A stretch of DNA of 64,000 nt from Lacihabitans soyangensis (GTDB lineage Bacteria; Bacteroidota; Bacteroidia; Cytophagales; Spirosomataceae), in NCBI RefSeq assembly GCF_024343775.1, contig NZ_RJUF01000001.1:1-64000 (forward strand), given 5' to 3'. Below the pieces are notes generated by a model, which saw nothing but the letters and a program-made list of their open reading frames with translations, was not told the DNA's origin and made no database searches. The translations under genes were made by a program, and so were the position numbers. Position 1 is the first letter of the stretch. Each line of letters begins with the position of its first letter. Positions 1 through 9,900 of the stretch are shown piece by piece.

Positions 1-1
1 T

Positions 2-2467
2 ATGAACGCTGTTCCAAATGACACAGTTTGTCATACTGAAACAGTAGCTGCTAAAATATTTACAGGTACCTTATCGACAGGATACTCTTGGACAAATAGC
101 AATACTAGCATTGGTTTGGCTGCAAGTGGTTCAGGTAATTTACCAGCCTTCACAGCAATAAACGCAGGAACGACACCAGTCACCGCTACTATTACGGTAA
201 CACCATTAATCAATAGCTGCCCAGGAAATACAGAAACATTTACAATTGTTGTAAATCCAATCATTACTATGAATCCTGTTTCAAGCGATACAGTTTGTAA
301 CAATGGTACAGTTCCAGCAAAAATATTCACAGGAACATTATCAACAGGATACACTTGGACGAATAGTAATACCAGCATTGGTTTAGCAGCCAGTGGCTCT
401 GGTAATATACCTACATTTACAGCAATAAATAACGGAACAACTCCGATTACCGCAACAATTACAGTTACTCCATTAATCAATGATTGTCCAGGAAATACCC
501 AAACATTTACAATCACAGTATTGCCACAATTGGGAGCCGATATCGATTTGGCTGATATTACCATTTGCCAAACTGGAACCATAACACTCAATGCACAAGT
601 CTCGAATCAAAACGGACCAGTTCGTTACCAATGGCAGTCTTCTTCAAATGGAACCACCTGGTCTTCCATGTCTGGAGAAACCAACCCTATCTTGAGTCTA
701 AACGGTTCTATCGTGGATACAACTTACTATAAAGTAAGTGTTCAGGCAGTAGGAATAGGTTGTAATTTTAGAGATTCTGATAGTTCGAGGGTAATTGTTC
801 TACCTAATTTGAGTGTTACTGTTAATATTCCAAACACCACTGTTTGTGAAAACGCAAATCTTATTCTAAGAGCCAATACTTCAAATGGCACAGGTACAAT
901 AACTTACCAATGGAGATCGTCAACCAATGGAATTTCATGGAACCTCATTTCAGGTGCAACAGCTGATACATTAATCGTGCCAACTTCGGCGGCCTATTTA
1001 GGAGCTAATTTTTATCAAATAATTGCCACTGCAGGTGGTATTGGCTGTGGAGCATCAGATCCTGATGTTGCTGTTGTAACAGTCGTGCCAAATATTTCTG
1101 TTACCATTGATATTCCAAATGTTACAGTTTGTGAAGGTGCATCAGTAACTTTAACGGCAACCAGATCCAATGCCACTGGAACGTTTAGTTACCAATGGCA
1201 GTCATCATCTGATAGTCTTTCATGGACAAACATCTCTGCTACAGGCCTAACATTTAACCCTTCGTCCTCTAGTCCTGGTACTGTTTATTATAGAATTATA
1301 GCTTCAGCAAGTGGCTTAGGTTGTGGTTCTGATACTTCGTCTGTAAGCAAAGTTATTGTTGTACCAGGTTTATCAGTTAGTGTAAACTTGACCAATACAA
1401 TCCTTTGCCAAGACACTGACCTGATTTTTAGAGCTAACCCAACAAATGGCACAGGAACATTAAGCTTCCAATGGAGGAAATTTAATGGTGTTTCTTATAA
1501 TAATATTTCTGGTGCGGTAGCGGATACGTTGGTAGTACCCACTAATATCCCTGGTATAGATTTGTATCAAGTTGTCGCAACAGCCTCAGGCATTGGTTGC
1601 GGAACTGCTACATCAGCTTCGGCCACGGTAACTATAAATCCTAATCCTGTGATTTCTTTAGATGGCGGTCAGTTTTGTACAAATACCTCAATAAATTTAA
1701 CCTCATCAGGTGGCCAAACTTATGCTTGGACAGGTCCTAACGGTTACAACTCAAATGTACAAAATCCAACCATAGCCAATGCGGACAGTACGGCACATCA
1801 AGGAATGTACTATCTAACCGTCACAAACACATTTAGTTGTACTGCCAATGACTCTGTTTTTGTAGATATTTTACCACTTCCAAATGCCCCTACAGTTGCA
1901 GGTGATAGCAGTTGTGGCCCTTCAAGTCTATTATTGACTGCATCTAATTGTAATGGAACAATTAATTGGTACGACCAACAATTTTCTGGAAATAGCTTGT
2001 TAAATGGCACAACTTTTGCTACAACAATACTGAATGAAAGCCAGAATTTTTTCGCTTCGTGCATTTCAACTAATAATTGTTCTAGTCCATATAGAAGTGT
2101 GGTCTTGGCCAAAATAAAAGAGTTCCCGACGACAAACATACTATCGATTGACCCGACTTGTGCAGGTACATCGGTATTAAACAACGGAAGTCTGATATTG
2201 TCAGGATTTAAAAATGGGGAAACCTATTCTTTCAATATAGGATCAACTTATAACGCCACATTGGCCAATACGCCAGCGGTTATTCCAGCAAACGGTAGAA
2301 TAACCAACTCGCTAAACGGCCCGGCAAAAGGTAGCCCACAAATATATACAGTTAGAATAATTAGTGCTGACGGATGTCCAATAGAAAAAACAGCGACAAT
2401 AGAAAATGTTTGTCAAGATTGTGAAGTATTGTATTGTCCACCAGCAACAGTAGAAAGAACGAATTAG
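2..2467 (+). CDS. Secreted repeat protein (PKD/Ig-like), 5' end outside window
   Basis: Cut by the left edge; the reading frame is open to base 2, so the real start and any signal peptide lie upstream. The visible 821 residues are a chain of extracellular beta-sandwich modules. Two nearly identical ~87-residue PKD-like repeats (about 1-172) share 'FTGTLSTGY.WTNSNTS'. Four Ig-like repeats (about 175-545) share 'YQW(Q/R)SS..G..W' and 'GIGC' motifs. Two further Ig-like units (about 545-705) have 'YAWTGPNGY' and 'INWYDQQ'. The last ~110 residues form a module that also ends the next protein, closing with 'DCEVLYCPPATVERTN'. Paired cysteines fit an exported protein. No T9SS type A sorting tail is visible. 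The likely role is an adhesin or surface filament, which is inferred from architecture only. It lies 28 bp upstream of the next gene and is probably co-transcribed with it. Confidence 0.85.
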   Translation: MNAVPNDTVCHTETVAAKIFTGTLSTGYSWTNSNTSIGLAASGSGNLPAFTAINAGTTPVTATITVTPLINSCPGNTETFTIVVNPIITMNPVSSDTVCNNGTVPAKIFTGTLSTGYTWTNSNTSIGLAASGSGNIPTFTAINNGTTPITATITVTPLINDCPGNTQTFTITVLPQLGADIDLADITICQTGTITLNAQVSNQNGPVRYQWQSSSNGTTWSSMSGETNPILSLNGSIVDTTYYKVSVQAVGIGCNFRDSDSSRVIVLPNLSVTVNIPNTTVCENANLILRANTSNGTGTITYQWRSSTNGISWNLISGATADTLIVPTSAAYLGANFYQIIATAGGIGCGASDPDVAVVTVVPNISVTIDIPNVTVCEGASVTLTATRSNATGTFSYQWQSSSDSLSWTNISATGLTFNPSSSSPGTVYYRIIASASGLGCGSDTSSVSKVIVVPGLSVSVNLTNTILCQDTDLIFRANPTNGTGTLSFQWRKFNGVSYNNISGAVADTLVVPTNIPGIDLYQVVATASGIGCGTATSASATVTINPNPVISLDGGQFCTNTSINLTSSGGQTYAWTGPNGYNSNVQNPTIANADSTAHQGMYYLTVTNTFSCTANDSVFVDILPLPNAPTVAGDSSCGPSSLLLTASNCNGTINWYDQQFSGNSLLNGTTFATTILNESQNFFASCISTNNCSSPYRSVVLAKIKEFPTTNILSIDPTCAGTSVLNNGSLILSGFKNGETYSFNIGSTYNATLANTPAVIPANGRITNSLNGPAKGSPQIYTVRIISADGCPIEKTATIENVCQDCEVLYCPPATVERTN

Positions 2468-2495
2468 AAACATAAACAATTAATATTTATTTAAC

Positions 2496-5414
2496 ATGGA
2501 AAACAATTATTTAAAAACCAGATTTGCGTCTGTTTTTGAAAGGGACAGAAAGATGTGGACCCAAATCCTCCTCCTCGGCTTCCTTATGTTGTTTGCTCAT
2601 TTGTCAACTTATGCCCAACCCTGTAACCCAGACCTGGCCATGACCATTACGACCTATGATGCATCGGCAGAAACAGTTAGTGATGCAAAAATCAGAATTT
2701 CAGGTATCACCAACGGAAACTATAAGGTTGGTTATAGTGCCGGGGCTACTTATAGCGGGCCAGGATTCGCCGCTTTGGGCCTTTATTCTGCTCTTACAAA
2801 TGGATTTATAGCAGAAACCCTCGCTGCTCCAAGTGCAGCACCTGGTACACAATATACTGTAAGGGTATTCAACGAAACAGGATCTTGTTTCACAGACTCC
2901 ACATTCTATTTGCCATATGTTAACTATAACTATGCCCCAACTTATGTTGATTTAGAAGCCACCATAACGCGTTCTCCTGCTGGAGATGTGCCTTTAGGTT
3001 CTTCAGTTACATTGACTGTTGCAGTTAGGAACAATGGTACTTTAGATGCAACAGGTGTTGTTTATCAGATTGGAAGTGCCTTAGATTTAACCATGACAGC
3101 CAATTCAACAGCCACTGGAACCTATGTTCCTGGAACAGGAGTTTGGACCATTGGAGCTCTAAATGCAGGGCAAACCGTGAGTTTAACGCTAACATACACT
3201 GTCAATTCCCGTGGAATAAAGGAGATCACAGCGGAAGCAACAGCTTTAGATCAGATAGATTTAGACTCTACACCAACGGCGAACCCCGAAAACGAGGACG
3301 ACGAGGCACAAATATGTATAACAACACATAGGGATTTCTGTAATGGAGATGAATATACATTTGCTTTGGTTAATGGTAATTATACAGGTGTAGTTTGGCA
3401 AAGAAGTACAGATAATGGTACTACTTGGACAACAATTTCTGGTAGCACTCCAAACTATGAAATAGCTGCTTCTGGTGCTTTGATAATCAAGAGTGTTGGC
3501 GATTACAAATATTACAGAGACTCATCAGCGACTTCTTGTGGTTATGAAGGATGTTGTCCAATTAAGGTAATTCCAGGATTACCACCTATTCTCACTACAC
3601 CTACCAACGAAGTAATTTGTTTTGGACAGCCGTCTCCTGCAATTGCTTCTACCAATACACAAACGGGTTATACTGCTACAGATCATACTTTGTATGGCAT
3701 ATCGACTCCAATAACTGGATTCTTGGCTGACCAAGGTGTTTTCAAATATCAGTGGTACAACAACAATGGCCCTAGTAACAACAACACCAATGCAATACCT
3801 GGTGATTCTACCCTTGCATTGGAAACGTTCCCTACTGCAGCTGGTATTTATAACTACAGATTGATCTCTGTACAAGCTGGTCATACTTCATGTACGGACA
3901 CTGTAGATGTTGAATTCAGAATTAACGAAACTCCAGTTGCTTTTGCATCTTCTAATACTCCTATCTGTGCTGAAGATACTATAGAGTTGTTTAGCCGTAA
4001 CGATGCCGTTAACAACCCAATTAACCCTTTTGGACCTGCAAGCTTCCAATGGTGGGGACCAGATTCTTTCACAAGTTCTGACTCTGTTACCACTAGATTA
4101 AATGCTACTGAGGCAATGGAAGGAAACTATTTTGTAAGAGCCTACTACACCCTAAACGGTAGAGTTTGTGCCGACACAATTTCTATTCCTGTGGTTATTA
4201 ACCCATTACCAGACAAACCAAATGGTATTGATACCACATATTGTAGATATATAGCCGGAAAAAGACTCTCTGCTATACTTTCGGTTCCAGTTATAGATCA
4301 TACTGGTGATAGTTTAAGATGGTATGAGGCTTCAAGCTTAGCGGATGTTTATGCTATTACCGACAAACCGGACACTACTTCATTAATTGGATACAATGTT
4401 GGACCTTATGCAGACACAGACGAAGCTCCGGGTCAGTACAAATGGTGGGTTACTACAGTTGATGCTTTAGGCTGTCAGTCACATATAGATTCCGTCATAA
4501 TCACCATTCGAGATAAACCAGTACTACCCGTCGTCCGAGACTTGGCATTCTGTCAAAACTACCCATCTGTGCCACTCACGGCAACGACTTCGACCGGCGG
4601 TGTTTATGGATTAATTTGGTATGGAGAGGATAAATCAGTTATTCCAGGTGATACTGCGGCTACATTCCCGGCACCTGCTACTGATTCTGTGGGAACATTT
4701 ACATTCTGGGTTTCGCAATTTGATACTGTAACAGGTTGTCAATCAGATACGGCCGATTTTGATGTCTTCATAAAAGATACACCAGACGGTCCAGCGGTGG
4801 TAGAACCAACCTATTGTTTGAACGAAACTCCCGTACCATTGATTGCCACACCAGTAATTACAAATACCGTTTCGAATGCGTTGAATACCCTAACTTGGTA
4901 TTGGAATGGAACTACCTCAGGTACAGCTCCTACACCTCCAACCACTTTACCAGGTGCATCGTGGGCTTATGTGTCACAAACTACGCTATATGAGTTACCT
5001 GGTGTCGATACTCTAAATTGTGAGTCACCACAGTCACCTCTTAAAATTACGGTCAATCCACTTCCTGTGGCCAGCGTAATCCCAGTAAGTGCATTGTGTA
5101 TTGGTACAATCTCTCAAAACAACGGTATGCTAATTGTTACCCGATACAGAGATACAGATCAGGCTGCATTTAACATCGGAGGATCTTTTACAGCACCTGG
5201 TACATTTGCAGTTATTCCTGCCACTGGTATTATTTCACCAGCAGCAGGTTTACCAAACCCAACGGGAGCTTCACAAGATTACACCGTAAGAATCAAGAAT
5301 TTCCATCCTGGCGGTTTCGAATGTTTCATAGACGTTACAGTTCCTTTGGTTAAGAAAGACTGTACATGTCCTGGTGGATATTGTGAGCCAGCTGTGGTTA
5401 CAAAAACCAAATAA
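2496..5414 (+). CDS. Secreted DUF11/Ig-like repeat protein
   Basis: 972 residues. The N-terminus has a long charged n-region, then the hydrophobic stretch ILLLGFLMLFAHLSTYAQ, which looks like a signal peptide cleaved after 'AQ'. A ~100-residue module follows (about 42-145, 'YTVRVFNETGSCFTDS'), then a DUF11/CARDB-like domain (about 150-265, 'VRNNGTLDATGV...YTV'). Next is a Cys-rich unit ending 'GCCPIKV' (about 270-360) and several Ig-like repeats. The C-terminal module (about 865-972) is related to the end of the preceding protein and finishes 'CPGGYCEPAVVTKTK'. The N-terminal half has the same order of domains as the next gene, so the two are paralogues. No type A T9SS tail is seen. Extracellular surface location is inferred. 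A strong hairpin terminator follows at 5462-5504. Confidence 0.85.
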   Translation: MENNYLKTRFASVFERDRKMWTQILLLGFLMLFAHLSTYAQPCNPDLAMTITTYDASAETVSDAKIRISGITNGNYKVGYSAGATYSGPGFAALGLYSALTNGFIAETLAAPSAAPGTQYTVRVFNETGSCFTDSTFYLPYVNYNYAPTYVDLEATITRSPAGDVPLGSSVTLTVAVRNNGTLDATGVVYQIGSALDLTMTANSTATGTYVPGTGVWTIGALNAGQTVSLTLTYTVNSRGIKEITAEATALDQIDLDSTPTANPENEDDEAQICITTHRDFCNGDEYTFALVNGNYTGVVWQRSTDNGTTWTTISGSTPNYEIAASGALIIKSVGDYKYYRDSSATSCGYEGCCPIKVIPGLPPILTTPTNEVICFGQPSPAIASTNTQTGYTATDHTLYGISTPITGFLADQGVFKYQWYNNNGPSNNNTNAIPGDSTLALETFPTAAGIYNYRLISVQAGHTSCTDTVDVEFRINETPVAFASSNTPICAEDTIELFSRNDAVNNPINPFGPASFQWWGPDSFTSSDSVTTRLNATEAMEGNYFVRAYYTLNGRVCADTISIPVVINPLPDKPNGIDTTYCRYIAGKRLSAILSVPVIDHTGDSLRWYEASSLADVYAITDKPDTTSLIGYNVGPYADTDEAPGQYKWWVTTVDALGCQSHIDSVIITIRDKPVLPVVRDLAFCQNYPSVPLTATTSTGGVYGLIWYGEDKSVIPGDTAATFPAPATDSVGTFTFWVSQFDTVTGCQSDTADFDVFIKDTPDGPAVVEPTYCLNETPVPLIATPVITNTVSNALNTLTWYWNGTTSGTAPTPPTTLPGASWAYVSQTTLYELPGVDTLNCESPQSPLKITVNPLPVASVIPVSALCIGTISQNNGMLIVTRYRDTDQAAFNIGGSFTAPGTFAVIPATGIISPAAGLPNPTGASQDYTVRIKNFHPGGFECFIDVTVPLVKKDCTCPGGYCEPAVVTKTK

Positions 5415-5461
5415 TTCGATTGGTTAGATTTGCTGAAGTAGCATTTCTTAAAAAATAAATC

Positions 5462-5504
5462 AAAAGTAAATACCTGAAATTAAACCTTCGGGTATTTACT
5501 TTTT
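5462..5504 (+). terminator. Rho-independent terminator after 2496-5414
   Basis: AAAAGTAAATACC at 5462-5474 pairs perfectly with GGTATTTACTTTT at 5491-5503, and the pairing extends inward through TGAA/TTCG. The T-run on the right arm gives the U-tract. It closes the transcript of the first two surface-protein genes. Confidence 0.85.
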
Positions 5505-5540
5505 ACAACAAAGAGTAAAAGAATAAAAAAACATAAAAAA

Positions 5541-7526
5541 ATGGAAAAATTCTATTTGAATTTCCGTTATCCATCCACAAGAATAATAACCTTAGTTTTA
5601 GGAATACTTTTCTTTTCGTTTTTTGATTCAAAAGCCGAGAGAAACGATTCTTTAAGTGCTATTTGTAAGCGTCCGACCTTTACTACCCGTCACAACGACG
5701 TTTCGTCACCCACTACTAGCGATGGACGACTGCTCATTACCACTATTGACTACGCCACACATTACGAAATTATCGAAGGCAATAATACGCCTTTTGACTT
5801 TGCCCAGTCTATTCCATTACCGCCACAACAGTTCGAAATCGAAATAAAAAACATTTCAAATCCAATCGGCAAAAAAATTTATAGAATTAGACTTTATAAC
5901 GAAGGCCCTGACTGTTACACCGACGAAGTTGTTACCTTCGAACACATGAATTTTGCTGTAGACAGGGATTTTGCAACAGTTGAACTCATTCAAGGTATCG
6001 ACAATTCTACTCCTAAAATTGGTGAATTAGTTACCTTTACAGCCATTGTTCAAAACAAAGGCACCAAAACTTCTGAGGATATCGAGGTGCGAGTAATCCA
6101 AAGCCTTAGCCTCGAAACCGTCAATTTTTATACAGAAAAAGGGCAGTTTACTTCGGTAGGTAATATTTGGAGAGTTGGAAAACTTACTGGTGGTCAGTCA
6201 GTTAAATTGGTTTTACGTCTAAAAGTAAAAGCCACAGGCTTGTCTTATATGTCATCCTTCATTTCACAAGAAGGTAATAAAATTCATGAGTATGTAGATG
6301 CTCAAGCTTCCGGGGTTACAGGAGCTAAACGTAGCGGTACCAGCTGTGTTACAGTTCCTATCGCCATAAATTCTGACGAGGTTTATAAGATGGTTTTGAA
6401 ACAATACAAAGACGTAAAATGGTACTACAAAGATGCATCTGGTAATTTTTCTGAGATAAATGATAAAACAAATCCCGCTTTAGCTGTTATCAATCCTGAC
6501 AGTTCACTCACTATCAAACAAGGGGGAGAATTTTCTTTCTCGAAAAAAGTTGGTGACTGTAACATCAGTAGTTGTTGCCCGGTTATTGTGGAGTCTTGTT
6601 CTGGTCCGCCCATTGTAGTCGACTCGGTTTATTGTAACACCACAGTCGATAGTTACAATATTGTTGTTCATCTCGAAAACGATAAATATAGCCTTATCGA
6701 GAAAGTGTTTTTTGCAATGTCAAATCTCAACTTTCCAGTTCTTACCAACTATCTAAGCCGAATTAACACCCTACCACTAACCTCTAGCTCGGGATTTGTT
6801 ACCTCTTTGGGCAACAGTTCTTACCGCATCGAAAACGTACCTGCATTTATGCCAAACGTAACTTTGGTTTCTAGCGATTTGACCGGAAAGTGTCGAAACG
6901 TTAGAATAGTAAACGCTCCAAACTGCACCAAACCTATAGGTATGCCAGTTTTGGATGAAACCGTACAGTTTGTAGATGCTGGTCAGATTCCACCTGCCTT
7001 TTTAGTGATAACCAAAGAGGCTGGCACTGAAATAGTTTGGTACGAGGACGAACTAGCACAGAAACCATTGCACACAGGTAAAAAATTCAGAGCTAAAACA
7101 CCTGGCACTTACTATGTGGCTTTTCGCGATAAAAAAACAAAGAGCGTAGGACCAACTGTTAAGGCCTATTTGAAAGAATTGGCTGCGGAAAAACCTGGTA
7201 AGTTTGGTGGTGAAGATGTTTGTGATTGTGACAACCCATTAATGGTTCCTCAGGGCGACTTAGGCGATTTAACCTCTGCCAAGGCCTATCCCAATCCAGT
7301 AAGTGATTTACTAACAGTTGATTATAGAATACCAAAAACTGCCGCCAAAGCTGCACTGAATTTCTCAAATGTGAACGGTAAACAAATGAAATTGATAGAG
7401 TTAGCTAAAAATACAAATTCTGTAAAAGTAGAAACCAACCGTTGGGCAGATGGCACATATTTTTATAGTCTCATAGTGGATGGTATCCGTACCTTCAGCC
7501 AAAAAATCATCGTTTCGCATCAGTAA
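5541..7526 (+). CDS. Secreted DUF11 protein with T9SS type A sorting domain
   Basis: 661 residues. The signal peptide is probably the stretch ending 'FFSFFDSKAE'. An N-terminal module (about 40-140, 'YRIRLYNEGPDCYTDEV') is followed by a DUF11-like domain (about 145-250, 'VQNKGTKTSEDIEVRV'). A Cys-rich unit ending 'SSCCPVIVESC' and a variable middle part come next. The last ~80 residues are a typical Por secretion system C-terminal domain ('AYPNPVSDLLTVDY' ... 'ADGTYFYSLIVDG'), which directs export by the type IX secretion system and usually surface attachment through A-LPS. Its first half mirrors the preceding gene (same order: module, DUF11, CCP unit), so it is a shorter paralogue that kept or gained the sorting tail. 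Function beyond the cell surface is unknown. Confidence 0.88.
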   Translation: MEKFYLNFRYPSTRIITLVLGILFFSFFDSKAERNDSLSAICKRPTFTTRHNDVSSPTTSDGRLLITTIDYATHYEIIEGNNTPFDFAQSIPLPPQQFEIEIKNISNPIGKKIYRIRLYNEGPDCYTDEVVTFEHMNFAVDRDFATVELIQGIDNSTPKIGELVTFTAIVQNKGTKTSEDIEVRVIQSLSLETVNFYTEKGQFTSVGNIWRVGKLTGGQSVKLVLRLKVKATGLSYMSSFISQEGNKIHEYVDAQASGVTGAKRSGTSCVTVPIAINSDEVYKMVLKQYKDVKWYYKDASGNFSEINDKTNPALAVINPDSSLTIKQGGEFSFSKKVGDCNISSCCPVIVESCSGPPIVVDSVYCNTTVDSYNIVVHLENDKYSLIEKVFFAMSNLNFPVLTNYLSRINTLPLTSSSGFVTSLGNSSYRIENVPAFMPNVTLVSSDLTGKCRNVRIVNAPNCTKPIGMPVLDETVQFVDAGQIPPAFLVITKEAGTEIVWYEDELAQKPLHTGKKFRAKTPGTYYVAFRDKKTKSVGPTVKAYLKELAAEKPGKFGGEDVCDCDNPLMVPQGDLGDLTSAKAYPNPVSDLLTVDYRIPKTAAKAALNFSNVNGKQMKLIELAKNTNSVKVETNRWADGTYFYSLIVDGIRTFSQKIIVSHQ

Positions 7527-7858
7527 TTTTTTATCCAAACAAAAATCTAGGGAACAGAAAGGAACCGAAAAGAGTACTCTTTGCGGAACTTTGTGTCCCC
7601 CTTTGTGTAACTTAGTGTAATAGCCCGCCTTTATATTTTCTACACAAAGAAGTTAAGGAATTGATAATTAACTCTTTGTGTAACTTTGTACCTTCTTTGT
7701 GTAACTTCGTGTAATAGCAAGATTTCTAAATATTAAGGCCAAGTGCTAAAATCAATACATAACTTTAAATAATATTCGCAAGATCAACCTTTTTTGGATA
7801 TTCATATTGAAAACCCTCAATTTTTGCGTTTTTTTGTAATCAATTTCAAAAAATCTGA
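7527..7858. repeat. Intergenic region with CTTTGTGTAACTT repeats
   Basis: This 332-bp gap holds no convincing gene. It contains two direct copies of CTTTGTGTAACTTnGTGTAA (7601-7620 and about 7694-7713), a partial copy near 7673, and an inverted relative near 7641-7656. Similar short AT-rich elements are common between genes in Bacteroidota. The role is unknown; a promoter for hslU probably lies in the last ~100 bp. Confidence 0.6.
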
Positions 7859-9235
7859 ATGAACAAAATAATAGACAACCTCACTCCAGGCCAAATAGTA
7901 GCTGAATTAGACAAATACATTATTGGACAAAAAGACGCCAAAAAAAATGTAGCCATAGCACTTCGGAACCGATGGAGAAGGATGAATGCCACACCTGAAA
8001 TGCAGCAGGAGATTATTCCAAACAATATTTTGATGATTGGCTCTACGGGTGTGGGTAAAACCGAAATAGCCCGTCGATTGGCAAAAATTGCCGACGCACC
8101 GTTCACCAAAGTGGAGGCCTCGAAGTTTACAGAAGTAGGTTATGTGGGCAGAGACGTAGAAAGTATGGTTCGTGATTTGGTAGAACAAAGCATAAACATT
8201 GTCAAGACTAAAAAGAAAGATGAAGTAAAAATAAAAGCTACTGAAGCAGTTGAAGACAAAATATTGAACATTCTTATTCCGCCAGTTAAAAAATCAGGAA
8301 ATAAAAATGCGGATATAGATTTAGACGCTCAAGAAGACACTGAATTGAATCAAGAAACCAGAGAGGCGTTTAGAAATAAACTCAAAAACGGCGACCTCGA
8401 CAATAGAAAAATTGAAATAGACGTGTCGGGTGGCAGTATGGCTCCAATAGGAGTGATGGGCGGACCCATTGACGACGTTTCTATGATGAACATACAAGAA
8501 ATGATTGGCGGCTTTATGCCAAAAGGCAACAAAAAACGTAAAGTAAGCATAGCCGAGGCACGTAAAATATTGATGGAGGAGGAATCTGCTAAACTCATCG
8601 ATATGGACGAAGTGAAAGAGGAGGCCATCTGGAAAGCCGAAAATCTCGGAATGATTTTTATTGATGAAATAGACAAAATAGCATCTTCGGGTGGAAAATC
8701 CGGCCCAGATGTGAGTAGGGAAGGGGTCCAGCGAGATTTATTGCCAATAGTGGAAGGCTCCACTGTCAACACCAAGCATGGTGCCATCAAAACCGATCAT
8801 ATTTTGTTCATAGCTGCAGGTGCATTTCATGTTTCTAAGCCATCAGACTTGATACCAGAACTCCAAGGCCGTTTTCCGATCAGGGTGGAGTTAGAAGCCT
8901 TAACCGAAGATAATTTTTATCATATCCTTAAAACTCCTAAAAATGCCCTGACCAAGCAATATGTGGCTATGTTGGAGGCTGAAGGAGTAGCTTTAACATT
9001 CAGTGACGAATCTTTGAGAGAATTGGCTTCTCTTGCGTTTCAGGCAAATTTAGAAGTTGAAAACATCGGTGCTAGAAGACTTCAAACGGTTATGTCACAC
9101 CTTTTGAATGACATCTTGTTTGATGTGCCAGAAAAAATACCTGCGGGTTCTGAAATAGAAATCTCCAAGGAAATGGTGTCGGAGAAACTCTCCAGCCTTA
9201 TAAAAAACAAAGATTTAAGTCAGTATATTTTGTGA
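7859..9235 (+). CDS. hslU: ATP-dependent protease ATPase subunit HslU
   Basis: 458 residues, normal length for HslU (ClpY). This AAA+ unfoldase feeds substrates to the HslV peptidase in the cytoplasm. Visible are the N-terminal 'LTPGQIVAELDKYIIGQKDAKKNVAIALRNRWRR', abbreviated here to its key parts LTPGQIV and YIIGQ, and the Walker A GSTGVGKTE (about 57-65). 'GYVGRDVE' is the pore loop. A family-specific I-domain is inserted at about 110-240. Walker B is IFIDEIDK (about 261-268), followed by the sensor region and a C-terminal tail ending SQYIL, the part that docks into HslV. hslV is not adjacent, so the pair is split in this genome. A bidirectional terminator follows at 9272-9304. Confidence 0.97.
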   Translation: MNKIIDNLTPGQIVAELDKYIIGQKDAKKNVAIALRNRWRRMNATPEMQQEIIPNNILMIGSTGVGKTEIARRLAKIADAPFTKVEASKFTEVGYVGRDVESMVRDLVEQSINIVKTKKKDEVKIKATEAVEDKILNILIPPVKKSGNKNADIDLDAQEDTELNQETREAFRNKLKNGDLDNRKIEIDVSGGSMAPIGVMGGPIDDVSMMNIQEMIGGFMPKGNKKRKVSIAEARKILMEEESAKLIDMDEVKEEAIWKAENLGMIFIDEIDKIASSGGKSGPDVSREGVQRDLLPIVEGSTVNTKHGAIKTDHILFIAAGAFHVSKPSDLIPELQGRFPIRVELEALTEDNFYHILKTPKNALTKQYVAMLEAEGVALTFSDESLRELASLAFQANLEVENIGARRLQTVMSHLLNDILFDVPEKIPAGSEIEISKEMVSEKLSSLIKNKDLSQYIL

Positions 9236-9271
9236 CGGACTTTGAAGATGTCCGCAATGAATAAATTTGAC

Positions 9272-9304
9272 AAAAAAAATGACCTCCGAGAGGTCATTTT
9301 TTTT
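9272..9304. terminator. Bidirectional Rho-independent terminator
   Basis: TGACCTC at 9280-9286 pairs with GAGGTCA at 9290-9296 around a 3-nt loop. Eight A on the left and eight T on the right let it serve both hslU (+) and the converging thioredoxin-fold gene (-). Confidence 0.9.
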
Positions 9305-9320
9305 GAATATCTGTAAGGTC

Positions 9321-9851
9321 TTAAATCGTTTTCTTGGAGAATAGTTTGCCATAAATATTGGCCTTGTAGTTTTCAAACTGCTCCTTTTTGTGGTAATTAC
9401 CGCCAAAATAAGTTATGATTTGGTGAAAATCTTTGGCATTCATATAGCCAGGCAAAGGCTGAATCATGTTGAAACCTTCGTCTAAATATACGATACTCGG
9501 GTAACTCATTTTACCTTGCAAAAGAGCTATTGCAGCTTCATTTGAACGATTAGCGGCATCATATTTGTACACTTTTGGGCCAATTTTGATGTCTTTCGTT
9601 GATTCCGCATCTAGTTTTACAGCATAATAGTTTTGGTTGACATATTTTATAACTTCGGCGTTCGTAAAGGTTTCTTTGTCCATTACTTTGCACCATCCAC
9701 ACCAACCAGTGTACACGTCTATCAACACTTTCTTTGGCGTTATTTTCTGTTTCGCATATGCTTCTTCTAATGTCATCCAGTTTATTTTTGTCTGGGCGTT
9801 TCCTACTGCTATTGCTATCAAAACTATAAGAAAAGTCAATCTAACTTTCAT
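9321..9851 (-). CDS. Thioredoxin-fold protein, exported
   Basis: 176 residues. An N-terminal signal peptide (LTFLIVLIAIAVGNAQ) is followed by a thioredoxin-like domain. The active-site motif 'GWCGWCKVMD' (CxxC, about residues 50-53) resembles the DUF255/SoxW-type 'thioredoxin-like' group more than classical WCGPC. A conserved cis-Pro region, 'MSYPSIVYLD', follows at about 115-125. It is probably periplasmic and acts as a disulfide reductase or protects secreted proteins. The partner is unknown. It converges on hslU with a shared terminator. Confidence 0.85.
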   Translation of the reverse strand: MKVRLTFLIVLIAIAVGNAQTKINWMTLEEAYAKQKITPKKVLIDVYTGWCGWCKVMDKETFTNAEVIKYVNQNYYAVKLDAESTKDIKIGPKVYKYDAANRSNEAAIALLQGKMSYPSIVYLDEGFNMIQPLPGYMNAKDFHQIITYFGGNYHKKEQFENYKANIYGKLFSKKTI

Positions 9852-9900
9852 AAAAACAATTCATTTTTAAATGATTAACGCAAAATATGTTCCAAAAATT

